Positions 46,800 to 59,632 of a DNA stretch of 64,000 nt are shown piece by piece (the first letter of the stretch is position 1; every line of letters begins with the position of its first letter). Source of the DNA: Diadema setosum (Eukaryota; Echinodermata; Echinoidea; Diadematoida; Diadematidae); NCBI GenBank assembly GCA_033980235.1, contig CM067067.1, forward strand, positions 37,823,639 through 37,887,638, read 5' to 3'. A program made the translations under genes and the position numbers. The notes under the pieces are model-generated. The model was not told where the DNA came from, made no database searches, and saw only the letters and a program-made list of their open reading frames with translations.

Positions 46800-49750
46800 T
46801 TCCCAGTGGTTTTACTTTGCTACTTTTTGTCGAAGGGAGTGAAATAAAGAAGAATGCGTCTAGAGATGTCAAATTGGCCAGAACAAGTTCAGGGCATTAT
46901 GATTTCTTCCTCTTGACTCGATGGACATTAAAGGCATGATTTACCATTTGCAGATGAAACAAAAATCAGCATTAGTGCTTCAAAATAGTTCTAAAATGTG
47001 AGTTAAGGATAGAAACAACCAATGTAAAAAATTTGAACTAGTGTAGTCAATGTTAAGTATTATTAAATATACAAAATGTGAACAATAGTTATGATAAAAA
47101 TGTTTTCAGACCAAACCGTCTACAGTTAAAGTTAAATGAGAAAAATAGTGATATCTCCTTATATTTTAGGCTTTATTGCACAAATTTTATATGGTAGGAT
47201 GTTTTGTGATACAACTGACTTACACATGTGCATCAAAAGTGATATCTTGAACATTCTTTAAATTACTGCTCCCAAAGGTAAACAGGACCTTTAAAGCACG
47301 AGGCCAATACTCTAACAGGAGGTTCATTCACTTTGATGGTGAAATACTGTGATTTTTCCTAATATGAACGCAGATATACCACAAAGTACTTCAAGAGGAA
47401 ATCCACCCTGAAAATATCTGAACTCCAAAAGAAAGAGAAAGGGAGAAAAAAAAAAGATCCCTAAAGAATATTCCAAGAATGGCAAAAATCGGATAAGAAA
47501 TAAGAAAAATATGACATTCAGAAATTTCTCATTTTTTTTTCAGAAAATATTTTTTGACTAGTCCTTAGGAATGTTCATATGAGCGAGTTGATGATGTTAT
47601 GCCCTCACAGTTTTTATGTATGTTACATATGACATTTGGGGGAAAAAAAAATATTCTTAGCTAATACAGGTAAAAGCATATTCCCGTACCAAAATATATC
47701 AGAGGTAACATTTGTTCTTTGTTATTTTGGGTGGTTTTAAGGCAAGTTTTATATTTATACATCAAAAATATAAGATTTTTGTCATATCTGTATATGAAAT
47801 TAATAAGAAATTGTGAGAGCACGGCATTACCAACTTGCTGATTTGCTAAACTTGCTGAAATACGAAGGAAGTATACAGAGAGTTTTTATGATGAATATTT
47901 TGCTGAAAACATCAGCCTTATCTAGTAAGGCTTCAGAGCATAGTTGGTAATTGATCAAAACTGATGAGATCCAAGTGAGAAATGGGTACTGATGATTGGA
48001 AGCAAAAGTTGTGGTAGCAGAGAAAAAGAGTCCACTCATTTTTTAATCTTAAGTCTTGTCTACAGTCAGAGAAGGAAATTAGATGTTGGTTTGTTTTGTG
48101 TTTTAGCTGATGGATTTGATTTCTCCTTTTGTGGCTGGTATTGTAGTTGCGCCTAAAAAGTCTGAACAAAGAGAGGAGGAAGAGGTGTATTGTCTGATAG
48201 AGGGGAAGTGGACGCCTGTTGTGAGAATAACCGCTGGTCCTTGAGATGAGCCTAAGTACTACCGTATGAGGTTTGTCGAGACCGAGCAAAAATCTCGCCC
48301 TGTAGAGGACTAGTATAGGCTTGCTGGAGAGAAAGAACTCCATGGACAGATTTTGAGAGAAATTTGTCCTTTAGCGTGCTTGCTCCAGAATTTTGATTAG
48401 CCAAACTTTTCGACTGATGTCGAAATTGATGGACATACATAGAGGTCAGCTATATATATTACTTTGGTGTCACGAATGTTTCTGTCAAACATATTCATAC
48501 CTGTTCTTAGGTATGAGACCTTCTACATTGACCTACATCTTGTCACTGAGGTAATATCCGGGCTGTTTAGGGAAGATTTAACGGTCTCAATGTAACTGGG
48601 TCTATCAAAATACATGGAAGTTAATTCTCCCAGCATGCAAGGTTTTAAAAGGTACTTAAGATAGAAGAAATTCCAATCAGGTGAAACATGAATGTTATGT
48701 AAGGTATAACATTCCAATGAGATAAAAGAATATATATTGGGAATGATAATGAATGCAATATGGGATGAGTAGCTATTTTTATATCACCTGTATATTAATA
48801 GCATATCATATCAAGTAAAAATAGCAACAGGGCAGTTAAGGCAGAGTAGTTATTTGTAAAATTTCATGCATGGCACATTCAAGGCATAGCGTCTATCGTA
48901 AAAGCTATTGAGAGTGTGATATGCTGGAGGACATAGGAAGTAATATACCCATGAAATGAGTTTTAAATCACTGGTAGATTGCAGACGGGGTAACAGATGG
49001 GTGACTGGTCATTGGTTCCTGCGCCCCTGTATTACCCCAGTCTGTGATATTGTTTTTCCCCATTGTGCAAACAAAGGAAGCAAAATTTTTAGTGCTCGAG
49101 TGTTTGAAGGTGCTTCTTTCTTCTTTAAGAATTTCATCTTGCTGTGTTCCAGTCGTTATGCTGATGAGGAATTTATCAGTTACCCCATCAGTCTTGATGT
49201 AAATGCATATAGGGGGCACGACAAATCAAAAGGGCTGCTTGCTTGAAGCAACCTGTATTTTCCTTTAATAAGTGTCGTCAAAAATGTAGGAGATTTTTTT
49301 CTTTCTTTTTCGCCAGTCCTAGTAGTTATTTCATCGCGCATTGTTTCTCCTCCTCAATTGGAAAGGGGAGGGGGTTGGGGTTGGGTGGATATAATCAGAG
49401 ATTACCGAAACATCAAATATGGTTGATATGCAATGTATTTGTACCAAAGTTGATATCATTTGTGCTGCATTGACATCTTATGAAACAGGAGTGTGTTTGA
49501 AAATCAACTACTTGTATATTTAATTGTTTTTCATAACAGTACCCAGGCCACTGATAAATAGCATCTCTTCATTTTCATTTAAATCATTCTAAGCAGATAA
49601 AATTTGTGATACACGTTGTATTGAAGCACAAGCTGTCAATATAATACTGTTGGTAGCTGGGATCAAAATATATATCTAAAGCATCATGCTTTTTATTTTG
49701 GAGGGAGTGCCAGAAGATTTTTCATCTTTTTTATTATGATCGATTGAGGT
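46800..49750. other. AT-rich intronic stretch without recognisable content
   Basis: Mostly A/T-rich, with A and T homopolymers. The few short minus-strand frames (for example near 47930-48440) lack splice support or domains. I see nothing here beyond intron. Confidence 0.55.
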
Positions 49751-49754
49751 TAAC

Positions 49755-49964
49755 TACTGTAAAACTAGGAATGTTCGTGTGCATTTCAATTTCGCGAATT
49801 TCGTGAGAGCCAAGATTTGCGAAATTTAAATGCATGTGAAAGTTCTTATCTACACTATACGCATTGAATGTTGGCGGCAACTCGTGAAAATTTCTTGCCG
49901 CACAAAAGGCTGTTGGCTCCAATTCACAAAATTTCATGTCGCAAAAATATTGTGTTTTACACAA
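49755..49964. mobile_element. Inverted-repeat element with CTACTGTAAA ends, copy 2
   Basis: Starts CTACTGTAAAACTAGGAATG and ends near ATTGTGTTTTACAC. Inside are ATTTCGCGAATTTCGTGAGA and TTTGCGAAATTTAAATGCA. It resembles the 23172 element in end and TTCGCGAA content. Confidence 0.55.
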
Positions 49965-50689
49965 AGTATTTCTTTATCCTCATCCCATAGCAATATTGTA
50001 TATCCAGGCACACATAAAGAACATTTGTAGATAGGGGGACCTGGCCGGGGCTGTTTGTCCTCTCTTGTTATTACTTAGTGATAAAATGAAATACCGCCCT
50101 CTAAAAGCTGGTCAAAAGTGTGTGGCAAAATTATGTTTTCACTTGTTTGTGTGCATTGACTGAGCTTGTATCGGAGAGTTTATTTTATTTTAGAATTGGA
50201 AAGATTTTCATGTTGTGCATTGTTGGAGTCATAGTAGGAAACAGTGATTATTTGATACTGAATAATTATTGTGTCTGTGAGTGCATTTGATTACTTTATT
50301 GCCACCTCAGAAGTAGCATGTTACAGAATTGTTTAGATTATGTTATCAAAAGAAATGCATAGTGCCTTAAAAAGTCAGGATGTCACATGTTGAAAAATAT
50401 TTGGGATTGCACTGATATTATCTGTCAAATTGATAACATTGTGTTTGTCTGTTTACTTTCAGAGGCATATCAATTCGTTTCCCTATTTGTTGATATTATA
50501 TCTTTGTCTTTATGTCTGATAGACCATTTTGCGTGGGTGGGCAAATCGTTCCATTATTAACTTTGTGTAGTATTATCAAATTATGCAATCACTGTTTATA
50601 CAAGCTGTATGAAAAAGCAGGAATTATGAGAGCATGTTTGAAAAATGATACAGCTATTAATCATGTCTTGAATTAGATCTATCAGTAGA

Positions 50690-51060
50690 TCACCTTCAAG
50701 TAACGAAGTGATTAGGCTCAGGCAATGCTATGGCCAGCATCATCAAATTTAATTTCTCCTCAAATTGCTCGGACCGTAACCGGATAGGGAAACGGGGGCT
50801 TGATTTATTGCGCCTGATAGCCGAGATGAAAGCCGCTCAACCCCTGGCTTTCGAGGAGTCTCGGGCCAGGGCGAGCCCCACGGAGTGTATGTGTGTATGA
50901 GGTACGGCGGCGTTAGCAGCCCGGCTTTGCGCAATGTTTGCTCTCAAAACACGGCAGAACCTTCTCGCCGGCGGAGTGCTCCTGACGGCTTGTGCCGTAA
51001 CCTGTAGGGCAAGGCAAACTTTATTGATTCTCTCCTGGCCGCGATGCCGGCGCATATCCA
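50690..51060. promoter_or_regulatory. Candidate enhancer upstream of exon d
   Basis: Unique, CpG-rich in its second half (GAGGTACGGCGGCGTTAGCA). It carries GTGATTAGGC, TTGATTTATTGCGCC and CTTTATTGATTC, with no repeat content. Confidence 0.34.
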
Positions 51061-51974
51061 CATCTTCTCTGTTTCCAGTAAATCCCTTGCCTTTCTTCCC
51101 CCATATTGTCTCTATCTCTCTGTCTTGTTTTGTGGGACATATGATTTGTCCCGAGATTTGCTAAATTCTTCACAGTCCCTGTTTAGTGGACAGACTATTT
51201 GGGATACAAAAGGGGGGAGGGGGGGTGGAGCAAGAGAGGGAGAGAGATGTGATGACAAGGACTCATATGTCCGTGGCATTTATTTCTGTGATGCCTACCG
51301 AACATTTGCATGTCATGCTTTCTTTTTGATGTGAAATGGCTGTAAAATGTATGACAAAAGTCATGTACTACAATGTAAGCATGTTACATTCAATATACAT
51401 TAAATGTCTATTCTTCCATTTGTGCATGTGTTTGTGTTTATATTTGTGTGTATGTTTGAGGTGTATTAGTTTTGTGCGTGTGTTTGTGTGGTATGCCTTC
51501 TTGTTTTATTTACACTATTTGCTTTTGCATATTAGCAATTGACATTCAGTATCCTTGATCTTTAATGGAGAATAGTCAGATGGACTTTGTAAAAGAAGAG
51601 ATGAATATGTTTCACATCGATTTTTAAAGAATATGTTCCATTGTAGCAGTTCATATGTTCTGATTCACCTTCTCACGTTTGTTGGGGGATTGATATTAGT
51701 TCTATCTCTATAGATTGAGGGTGGTTATTGAGCTTACAGTGGCATTTTGAATTGGGAGAGAGCCGTAGGTGTGAGTTTTATGGGACAGGAAGCAGATCAT
51801 TTAAGGATGATATATTTATGTGGAATGTGACAGTATTGTAGTGACAGCTACAAGTGTTTAATCAGGGTCATGTTGTGAGTGATGAATCAGAAGAAATATT
51901 CAGAGCAATCACCATTCTCGTTACTTCTTATGTTATCTCTATCAGTGTTCAAATGATTTTGTTTCATAGAGGAT

Positions 51975-52229
51975 TAGCATTGCTGGGGTGACAAGACCTT
52001 GTATTTCAAATTTTGGTGAAAATGACCTTTTTTATTATCAATGGTCAGATAATCAGATAAGTGGTGTTCTGTCGGAATCCTGGCTGTCTTACCCCAAAAT
52101 GAAGCATGTCAAAGGAATGTTAATCTCATTTGATATAGTGCTTTGGTTGCCATGTTTTTTTTGTTTTTTTTGCTCACCTGAACATTTGACATTTTGTAGA
52201 TACGAGGTCTTGTAGTTCCAGTGATGATA
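51975..52229. mobile_element. Inverted-repeat MITE, family C copy 2 (opposite orientation)
   Basis: Same family as 13153-13407 but reversed. It starts AGCATTGCTGGGGTGACAAG and ends near CGAGGTCTTGTAGTTCCAGT. The interior matches the complement of copy 1 almost throughout (for example TTACCCCAAAATGAAGC and GCTCACCTGAACATTTGACA). An extra T-rich insertion, TTTTTTTTGTTTTTTTT, marks this copy. Confidence 0.8.
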
Positions 52230-53379
52230 GGCCTATACAAGTCATTGCACTTGTGGAATTTTTTTTTGATATTGCTTTTGAATAATGTTGAAAATGAGGC
52301 TTGACTGTGACTGTAACTCTGCAACTTTTTATTTGTTTCCTGGAATATAATAACCAAGAGTATAAAGTATCTGCAAAACTGAACTCAAGTTGATATCCCA
52401 GCATAAGATGAGAATGAAACTACATGTATTAATAATAAACAGACGATAGACTCTGCAACATGGTTGGGTATATTCTTGTATAATATACAACTAGAAGTTT
52501 TAAGTTAACAACTCAAATCATCTTGTAGAAAAAAAAAACTCAAAAACCTAAACTCTTATAAACTGGGGTCTCAGAATGGACAGGAAATATCTATTATTTT
52601 GATTAGATCAACATTGTGTTCAGGATATGAACTTTACAAATAAACAGTAAAGGAAATGTGTACAGGGAGTAATGCCTAAAAGTATAGCCTTATGTTGTCC
52701 ATGACAGTTCTTGTTTGTTTTTGTTTTGTCATCAAATGTCTCTCTGATGTGAAGTTGAAGGAAGAATGACCGCCACTTCTGATTGAGCAACCATTTTGTG
52801 TCAAATCCCCATTCGTATATGAGAAAGTCTTTTCTTCTCCTTGTTTGAAAACCCACAAAATGCTTTACAGAAAACTTAGTCATAATATATGTTGGTCTTA
52901 TGTAGGAAAACAGAAATTATGTGATATTTGATTACTTTTTTGTCCTCATGAATTCTCTCAAAATGCTATGGAGACATTTATGATGCAGATTGTGAAGAGT
53001 TTGAATATAAAAATGTTCATAAAAATGCCATTTTTACAATTTTTAAAAATAAGTTCATCAACAGATGGAGAAAATAGAATTTGTTCAATGACACTGCACT
53101 CATTACATAATAACATATTTTTAATGATATCATTGTAATCATATACGTTCTAATACTTTTATTTGTCTTTCAGCAACTTTAATCTCAAATATATCTCAAA
53201 TCACAAACATGGATATATCTCTTTTTGCATGTCTACTCTTCATATGTTTGAGAAAGCCTCTGAATGGATTTATCATGTGTGCCTCTGGTTCCATGACAGA
53301 TACCATGAGGTATTCGCGAAGTCAGAGGTTATGTGGTTTGTGACCCTTTTTTGTGCTCCTCCTTGTTTCCGTTCTGCAG

Positions 53380-53515
53380 GGCATGGGTTCAATAGGCAGT
53401 GACCTGTCGATGGCCAGTCCGAGTGGCTCTGTGTCGCCCCACAACAAACCCGGCTCTCCCTACATGTTCAACCGCAGGCGGCCCTCCATCATGACCGAGC
53501 CTCCATCCCTATTAC
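53380..53515 (+). CDS. E-protein internal coding exon d
   Basis: 136-nt exon, the longest and most conserved-looking in the window. The acceptor is GTTTCCGTTCTGCAG and the donor is TTAC|GTAAGT. It enters in phase 0 and leaves in phase 1, giving 45 codons plus one base. Key parts in order are GMGSIGSDLSMASPSGS, SVSPHNKPGSPYMFNRRRP and SIMTEPPSLL. The SPxxKPGSxYxF...RRRP motif is the counterpart of [24 protein letters not shown] in TCF4 and [23 protein letters not shown] in TCF12, a diagnostic segment of E-proteins. Third-position G/C is clearly higher than in the flanking introns, as expected for coding DNA. A palindromic MITE lies 60 bases downstream in the intron. Confidence 0.93.
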
Positions 53516-53577
53516 GTAAGTAGTCATAGCGAGGAGGAGGAGATGTCAGAGAGATAGAAATGAATAGATGGGTGTAT

Positions 53578-53912
53578 AGATCACTGAACTCTACTATGGA
53601 ACGGGCATAACGTGCAGTGCCTTGAAGGTGGCGTTCGCCATTTTGAGACTCCCATACCAAGAAGTGAGCATGCATGCCCTGCCCACTACTGTTTATGTGG
53701 TGTAGACCAGAGTATGGAAGTATGCACAATGTGCTGCATGCATTCCTTTTGAGTTGCATTCACCATGGTGGGAATGGGAGTCTCAAAATGACCGCAGTGG
53801 CTTCATACATGTGCGCCACTGAACAGTGATACGCGCCAAGCTCCAGTAGCCTTTCAGCCACTTTCAGCGTGTACTGCCCCCAATGTCTCTTCCATAGTAG
53901 AGCTCAGTGATG
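53578..53912. mobile_element. Inverted-repeat MITE, family D
   Basis: Left end TAGATCACTGAACTCTACTA TGGAA and right end TTCCATAGTAGAGCTCAGTG ATGTA are inverted. A second inverted pair inside reads CCATTTTGAGACTCCCAT and ATGGGAGTCTCAAAATG. It is about 335 bp, non-coding, and sits 60 bases after the donor of exon d. A short open frame on the minus strand here is a by-product. Confidence 0.78.
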
Positions 53913-55289
53913 TAGATAGACAGAAGGTGCATTTTACATTGAGGGTAAAATACCATGGTAATTTGCAAGGTAATTTGTAATGTGAATGCAAATGTGCCAC
54001 AGAAAAGACTGTAAAATATTGTGTTACATTGTATTTTGGGTGATACCAGTGTAATTCAAACTTTGCATGGAATACGCAAGCGAGATTTGAGTGTCAGTTG
54101 TGTCACGAAATACCACCGATCATACAAAGGGTGTATTTCTCATGTGACTTGACACACTCTCTTTCATTTCCCTGCAAGAAATATATACATACATAGTACT
54201 TACCAGAAATACCATGGTATTTTTGAAAGAAAATGGTGCAAAGCACATTGCCATGATATTTGATATCACAGTATGATTCAAATGTGAATGCACCTAAAGA
54301 GAAAGAAGGAAATGTGAGAATTGTCTTTAGCTGAATATATACAAGCCTTAATCTTAATCAAGAAAACAAAAATGGATTTATGTAGTTCAGTGAATAAGCC
54401 TAGATGTAAAGAAAAGGAGAGAGTTGTAACTGTTACGTTCCTGTACATATTTCCATTGATTATTAGGGAGGGTAACAACCCATATGGCTGTCCATAATTC
54501 CCTTTTAGCATGAAAGCTTTTTGAGGCAGAAAACAGCAACTAGGGCTATTGGAGACTTCATACATGATACATAAGCATTGCAACGTATATCAGGACTTGC
54601 ACTCTGGCCTTGCATTTGATCCTTTGCATTTAGTGCACTAACCTCCTGCACATCAGGTAATCTTTCAAAGCACTTGTCATATTTTGATTTCACTTCTGAG
54701 ATTTAGAATAAGAGTAGAAGTGCCATTTGTATGAGAGGGATGAGTTGTCATCATGTATGGCCTGGAAGGTGAGAAAAGTCTAGACCAGATAAGGATGTAA
54801 GTAGATAGGAGGAGATGGGGTAAGATTGTGATGCGACAGTCCCCAGTGCAGTTTCGTTCTCAGCTGTAGATGTACAATTCTTCTGTTTCGACGAGTTAGC
54901 ATGGCTCGGACACAGTCAATGGCCATACGGATTGCTGTTTGATGATGTCAACAAACCAATCAATGATGAGATCAAATGTCCCACGGGTACAGAAACCACC
55001 AATCATATCATTTGCATGCAGAGGCTGAGAAAATAAACTAGATGTAAATTATCCAATTGACATTTCTCTTTTTTTTGGGGGGGGGGGTAGGGGGATAGGG
55101 GAGGGGGGTCATTTGACTCATAATTTGCCCTGGATTGAGATAGGGCTGTAAGCGAGAAAAGTGAGTGATATTCAGTATGTGTAACAAAGGGTGTAAACCC
55201 CTCTTCCCTTTAAAAACGGGAACAAAAAATAAAAAGGGAATAGAGAAAAGTCCAGGAGGACCTGCTGTGTGCACTTTTATGGGTAGTTG

Positions 55290-55640
55290 CCCTCGTTTTT
55301 TATTTCCATGGGTATTCGGGACTTGGCGAAGATGAGGCAATCCCGTCCATCGCTGGCATGAATATCTCAGTGTCGATGATTGTGAGATAGGAATGCCCAT
55401 TCTGCCTTCATTAGGGGATACCATTAAATGATTAGAGACGGGATACGCCGAGGTGATAGTCGAGGGAGAAAGAGAGATGGAGAGAGAGCGAGGAGAGTCC
55501 GTGAGTCGTGCACGGATATCTGAGGGGGGAGATTTTTGTTAATAGACGCAGTATGAAAGGGTGATTGATCTTGAACGCATAACCAAGGATACCAGTAAGA
55601 AGGAATAGAGACTCGCGGCAGGTGCGGGGAATAATCAACG
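55290..55640. promoter_or_regulatory. Unique block between exons d and e
   Basis: Low-repeat stretch with TTGGCGAAGATGAGGCAATC and AATCAACGTTTTTC. Overlapping minus-strand frames show no domain. Confidence 0.22.
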
Positions 55641-56742
55641 TTTTTCTCTAAATGCCATCGTGCAATCACCTTCACTATTAACAACAAAATAGAGAGAGAG
55701 AAAGACAGAGAGAGAGAGAGTGAGGTAGAGAAAAGACGTTTTTATGAGAAGGGCTTGCTTCTCAATCAAGATACTGAATAATGAATTACCCCTAAATGTA
55801 GGATCATCCGTGTTTGAGGTTGATGAGCTAAATGAAAATCAATTCTACGTGTATAAATGTCAAATTGATGAAAACAACCTTATTTGTGAGATATTTCCAG
55901 TCCTGTGAAAGACTAATTATGTAGCTAGGAATATACCATGCTTCAAGTTATTAGACATGTAAAAAATCAGTGTTTGGATGTTGTTAAACCTCAGATTATG
56001 AATCATGGTTCTGACATCACGTATGTAATACTGTCTCCATCACCACTTATTTGCCCAGAGATTGATGTAAAATTTGAATACTGGCATGCAAATTCTGTGA
56101 GTTTTGTATCATTTGCGATCCTGATGTAGATAGACTACACACTACTAAACCTAAAGCCATCCTGGTTATTTGTGTAGCCTTTTTCCCTGAAATTTATTCA
56201 ATGAATTTTATTGGATACCAGAAAAAGAAGCAACCATGAAATCCATTGCAGCCCTGTTTTGTTGTGGACAGTTATTTTGCTAACAAGAGAGATAGAGAGA
56301 GAACACATTTGGAGTGTTGTTGTTCTGCTATGATGAGGCTGAGGTTTCAATGTCCGGAATTGTTTCTTTGTAAATGTGTCTAAGAAAACAAAGAGAAAAA
56401 AGACACACCCCCAAATTAATGTAGGTTAGTGTGGAATTGATCCTGTCTTTAGAGTAGACGTAGTGGATATAAGGACTGTTAGTCAGTGTCTAGAAATAGA
56501 CAATGCCTGTATGTGAATTCTAGCTCTGTGTTAATCGAGAAAACAGGTTGGGCATTTACTTACAGTTGGTGATGTCATGCCACTAGAGGGCACTCTTCAA
56601 TGAAAGTGATGGCTGCATATTCCTTACCCCCTGACAGTATCTCAACTCCTTCTACCTTTCTGCAAACTTTACCACATATACTTTGCATATCTAGAGACCA
56701 TTTTCCCATTCTGTTTTCTCTCATTTGCTTCCCACTTTCCAG

Positions 56743-56774
56743 CGCACAAACGGAGGAAAGCCCCCGGAATGTCG
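56743..56774 (+). CDS. E-protein micro-exon e (basic KRRK motif)
   Basis: 32-nt micro-exon between acceptor CCCACTTTCCAG and donor TCG|GTAAGT. It completes a Pro codon split from exon d, adds HKRRKAPGMS, and ends on a codon boundary. The basic cluster followed by Ala-Pro-Gly parallels the conserved KKVRKVPPGLPSSVY element that follows RRRP in TCF4, TCF12 and E2A. The spacing from RRRP is also alike, about 12 residues here and 10-15 in vertebrates. The cluster might serve as a nuclear import signal, which is inference. The next canonical exon should start in phase 0 with something like LPSSVYAPS; none was recognised before base 64000. Its small size alone would be weak evidence, but phase, splice sites and motif order all agree. 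Confidence 0.82.
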
Positions 56775-58039
56775 GTAAGTGCATCTCTTCTGTTATATCA
56801 TTTGAATGGAATACAGTTAAATGTGATTACAAAAGCATTTTACTTCTCTTCTGTCGATGCAAGTCACTCGCGACCTTTGGCTCGTTTGAAAAAAAAAAAA
56901 AGATGATAAATGGAATATGTTTTCCGTCAGATCGAGCGCATCTTGCAGCCAGTTAGGCTGGGACGTGCTTTGGCTGTGTTTGTTTGGAAAAGGCGTGAAG
57001 GAAGGGAGTTGTGGATGTCAAATGCATCGGATGTTCATGTGTTAAGGGAGAGAGAGCTCGAGTTAGGCAGCAGAAGATGCAATGTGAATCGAGGCATATG
57101 TAATGATTTACTATTTTTCTCACGTCAAAATGAGTATTCGGTATTATGATTTTAGCGATACCCAGATAGAGTGGTGCTGTTTATTTGTGGATGAGTGTGA
57201 TACAAATGTGAGATTTCATGTTTGTGCTAGTTATATGTTAGGCAACAGGGAAAAGGGGGGGGGGTAATGTTGGGGCAGGGGATGTGAGGTGCATTAGCAA
57301 AGATTTAGTATTGATAGGTGAGTGCTGTGTCCTGGTAATAGGATGGGGTGTAAACAAAAGTTTTCGAGCTGTGATGGGTCCCGCCATCTGATATGGTGGG
57401 GAGGAGGGCACTGACAAGATCATGTCATGTCTCACTGAAGTAAAGAAACAGATCTAAATGGAATCAAATTATATCTCCCCTTTCTTCTTTAGGAGGTATG
57501 ATAAATGTCCATACAATGAAAGAATAGGGATCAGTCGATTCCATTGAAACGAAATCTGCTCCAAGGTTGATAAAAATAAGAGCTCTTCCCTCTTTTTCTT
57601 CTTTGTTTCTTGAAGGTTTATGTTTATTTCTTTGTAATCACATTCCTCTTTTTAGCCATAGATTCAGGCTTATAAGTTGTAGGTTCTATGAGTAGATAGA
57701 GGTTGAATATATGTATGATTATACAGAGTGTACTTCTTTGGTGGTTGAATGCTCATGTATGTGCTGGAGCAAAGAAAGTGAAGGTATGTAGTCACTGAGG
57801 GAAGGAGAGATAGAATTTTCTTCCTTTTTTTTTTTGATAGTTGATGAGGTGAAATGACTGCAAGAAGTATAGAAGAAAAAGAGAATGGCCCTTGAAGAAT
57901 GCTCATTGCAATGAGAGTATTAAAATGAATGGAGGAATGAGACAGAAGAGGAGTTATGCAACAAAGATGGAGATCTTTGGTGTAAAGGAGGTAGTAGTGT
58001 CGAGGTGTCATTGGGGAGAAATGGCCATCGATTGGTCTT

Positions 58040-58300
58040 TTCACTCACCCATTCAAAGTGGAAGTAAAGACACTTTGCAAGAGCTCGGGCGGGGGTCCCT
58101 GTCCACTTCCTGCCGTGCAGCACCCCTAATTAATGACGTTCATCGTTAAGGATGCGAGCGCGGAGAGCAAAGTGAAGGACAGAATCCATGGAAACAAAAC
58201 TAATGATCTTTGGAGAGACGGAGGGGAGGGGGGAGGATGGAGACTTTGGCTGATTCTCATTCTCTTGTTACCGGGAGGGGCTCAGGTGCTGGGATACTGT
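58040..58300. promoter_or_regulatory. Candidate enhancer after exon e
   Basis: CCACTTCCTGCCGTGCAGCA, CTAATTAATG (58126-58135) and CGTTAAGGATGCGAGCGCGG in unique DNA. Confidence 0.32.
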
Positions 58301-59119
58301 AATTGTTAATGGTAGCACTCTTAATGAATAAATACTGGTGTGTAAAATGTCCCCCCTCATCTATCTAATTATTTCTTCTGACTTGGTCGTCTTTCGTATA
58401 ATGTTCAACTCTTTCTTTCCTTTCCGTCTTTCTTCTTCAAAACCCCTTCTCATTACTAGCATATTCCTTTTTTTTTTCTTTTTGCTCGTTTGGTCAGTGG
58501 CCTAGCATTGCACAGTTATCACAATTGGCTAATTTACGTCATGTATGATGCTGCTTACTTTTTCATTGTAATTCAACCATCTCCCCTCCTTTCCTCATCA
58601 TTAGAGATTGTGTTTCATACATCACAAATGAGCAGATCATATTTTTTGTTTGTTTGTTTTTTGGAAGGGGTAGACAAGGGTTATATTTTCATTGGTGTTG
58701 TTGGTCTGTTGTTTACCACAAAGTGGTGGGGGGGGGGGGGTAGGGATGCTGATTGTAAAATTGAAGAAAAAACCCCAGGATGTCCATTGCAGCAATGGTC
58801 ATTCTCATAGATATGCTTCAAAAGAGTAGACCAGTAAATCTTGCATCAGTTTTGACAATACTTCCCCAAATTGGCATCTGGTAGTTTGGTGTAGTCTCAT
58901 GCTGGCGTGTCTTCTCCATTCTCGTTCTCAACAGACAGACTTTTTCTTTTCAATGCAGAATGCATAACTGTCTTCTCCGACAGACTTACCATGAAAGTGG
59001 TTCACGTGTGTATCTCGGCTAATAGCACTCACTCTACAGATCTGGTTGTAATCCCTCTCCCTTCCCCGCCCCTCCCCTCCCCCCCTCCTACCTCATTAAC
59101 TAGGCTAAAGTTGCAAACT

Positions 59120-59440
59120 TCCTGAAGTTTCCCCCTGACTGTCAAGCGCACTGCAGAATGCGAAGGTCTGGAGGATTTTGTAATTGTGGCCAGAAATTCT
59201 CGGACGGTGTGCGGACGGAGCCGAGCCAGCCGAGCCCCGTCCGATTACTAATCAGCCTGCGCAGGAGAAAACCTCAGTAGGCGAGTTGGCTGAACTGACC
59301 GGTTGCAGCTGAAAGACGGCAAAATATTCCTCTCTCTCTTCCTCACACATTCTCTTGCTGCGGACTACTGGCCAGAACATTCAGGAGACGTTTGTTACAG
59401 CATAGCATCTAAATTATTGTAGGTAGCCTGCTATCTGCTT
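59120..59440. promoter_or_regulatory. CpG-rich block upstream of the possible alternative first exon
   Basis: CpG-rich (TCTCGGACGGTGTGCGGACG, AGCCGAGCCCCGTCCG) with CAGCTG at 59306-59311 and AAAATATTCC. It lies 150-470 bases before the ATG at 59591. If that exon starts a short isoform, this is the natural promoter. The link is inference. Confidence 0.35.
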
Positions 59441-59632
59441 CTCCTCTATCCCCCCCCCCCCCCCCCCCCACCACCACCACCAATCTTGCCAGCGGAATGC
59501 ACACAGCTTCAGTATTGAGTAATCAGAAGAGTGGAATCGTGATTATAGGCTTTAGCCATTGCCCAGTTGACATCTTTACATGCGGGCACCATGTGGCATG
59601 GAAACCCGTTCTCCGTGTGCTGTCGTCCGCAG

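Larger units (their letters stand above)
32208..53379 (+). other. Intron between E-protein exons c and d (21172 bp)
   Basis: Begins GTAAGT and ends TCTGCAG. It holds the strongest cluster of candidate regulatory blocks (33200-34880, 37400-38400, 46270-46700, 50690-51060), two abutting MITEs, a GGGCCCC-ended element, two tRNA-headed SINE copies and long microsatellites. 47000-50700 is mostly AT-rich with one inverted-repeat element. No gene was supported on either strand. Confidence 0.75.
53516..56742 (+). other. Intron between E-protein exons d and e (3227 bp)
   Basis: Begins GTAAGT and ends TTTCCAG, and splits a Pro codon. Contents are a palindromic element just after the donor, a G-run at 55077-55087, a unique block near 55290-55640 and an AG microsatellite at about 55690-55720. 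Confidence 0.75.
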
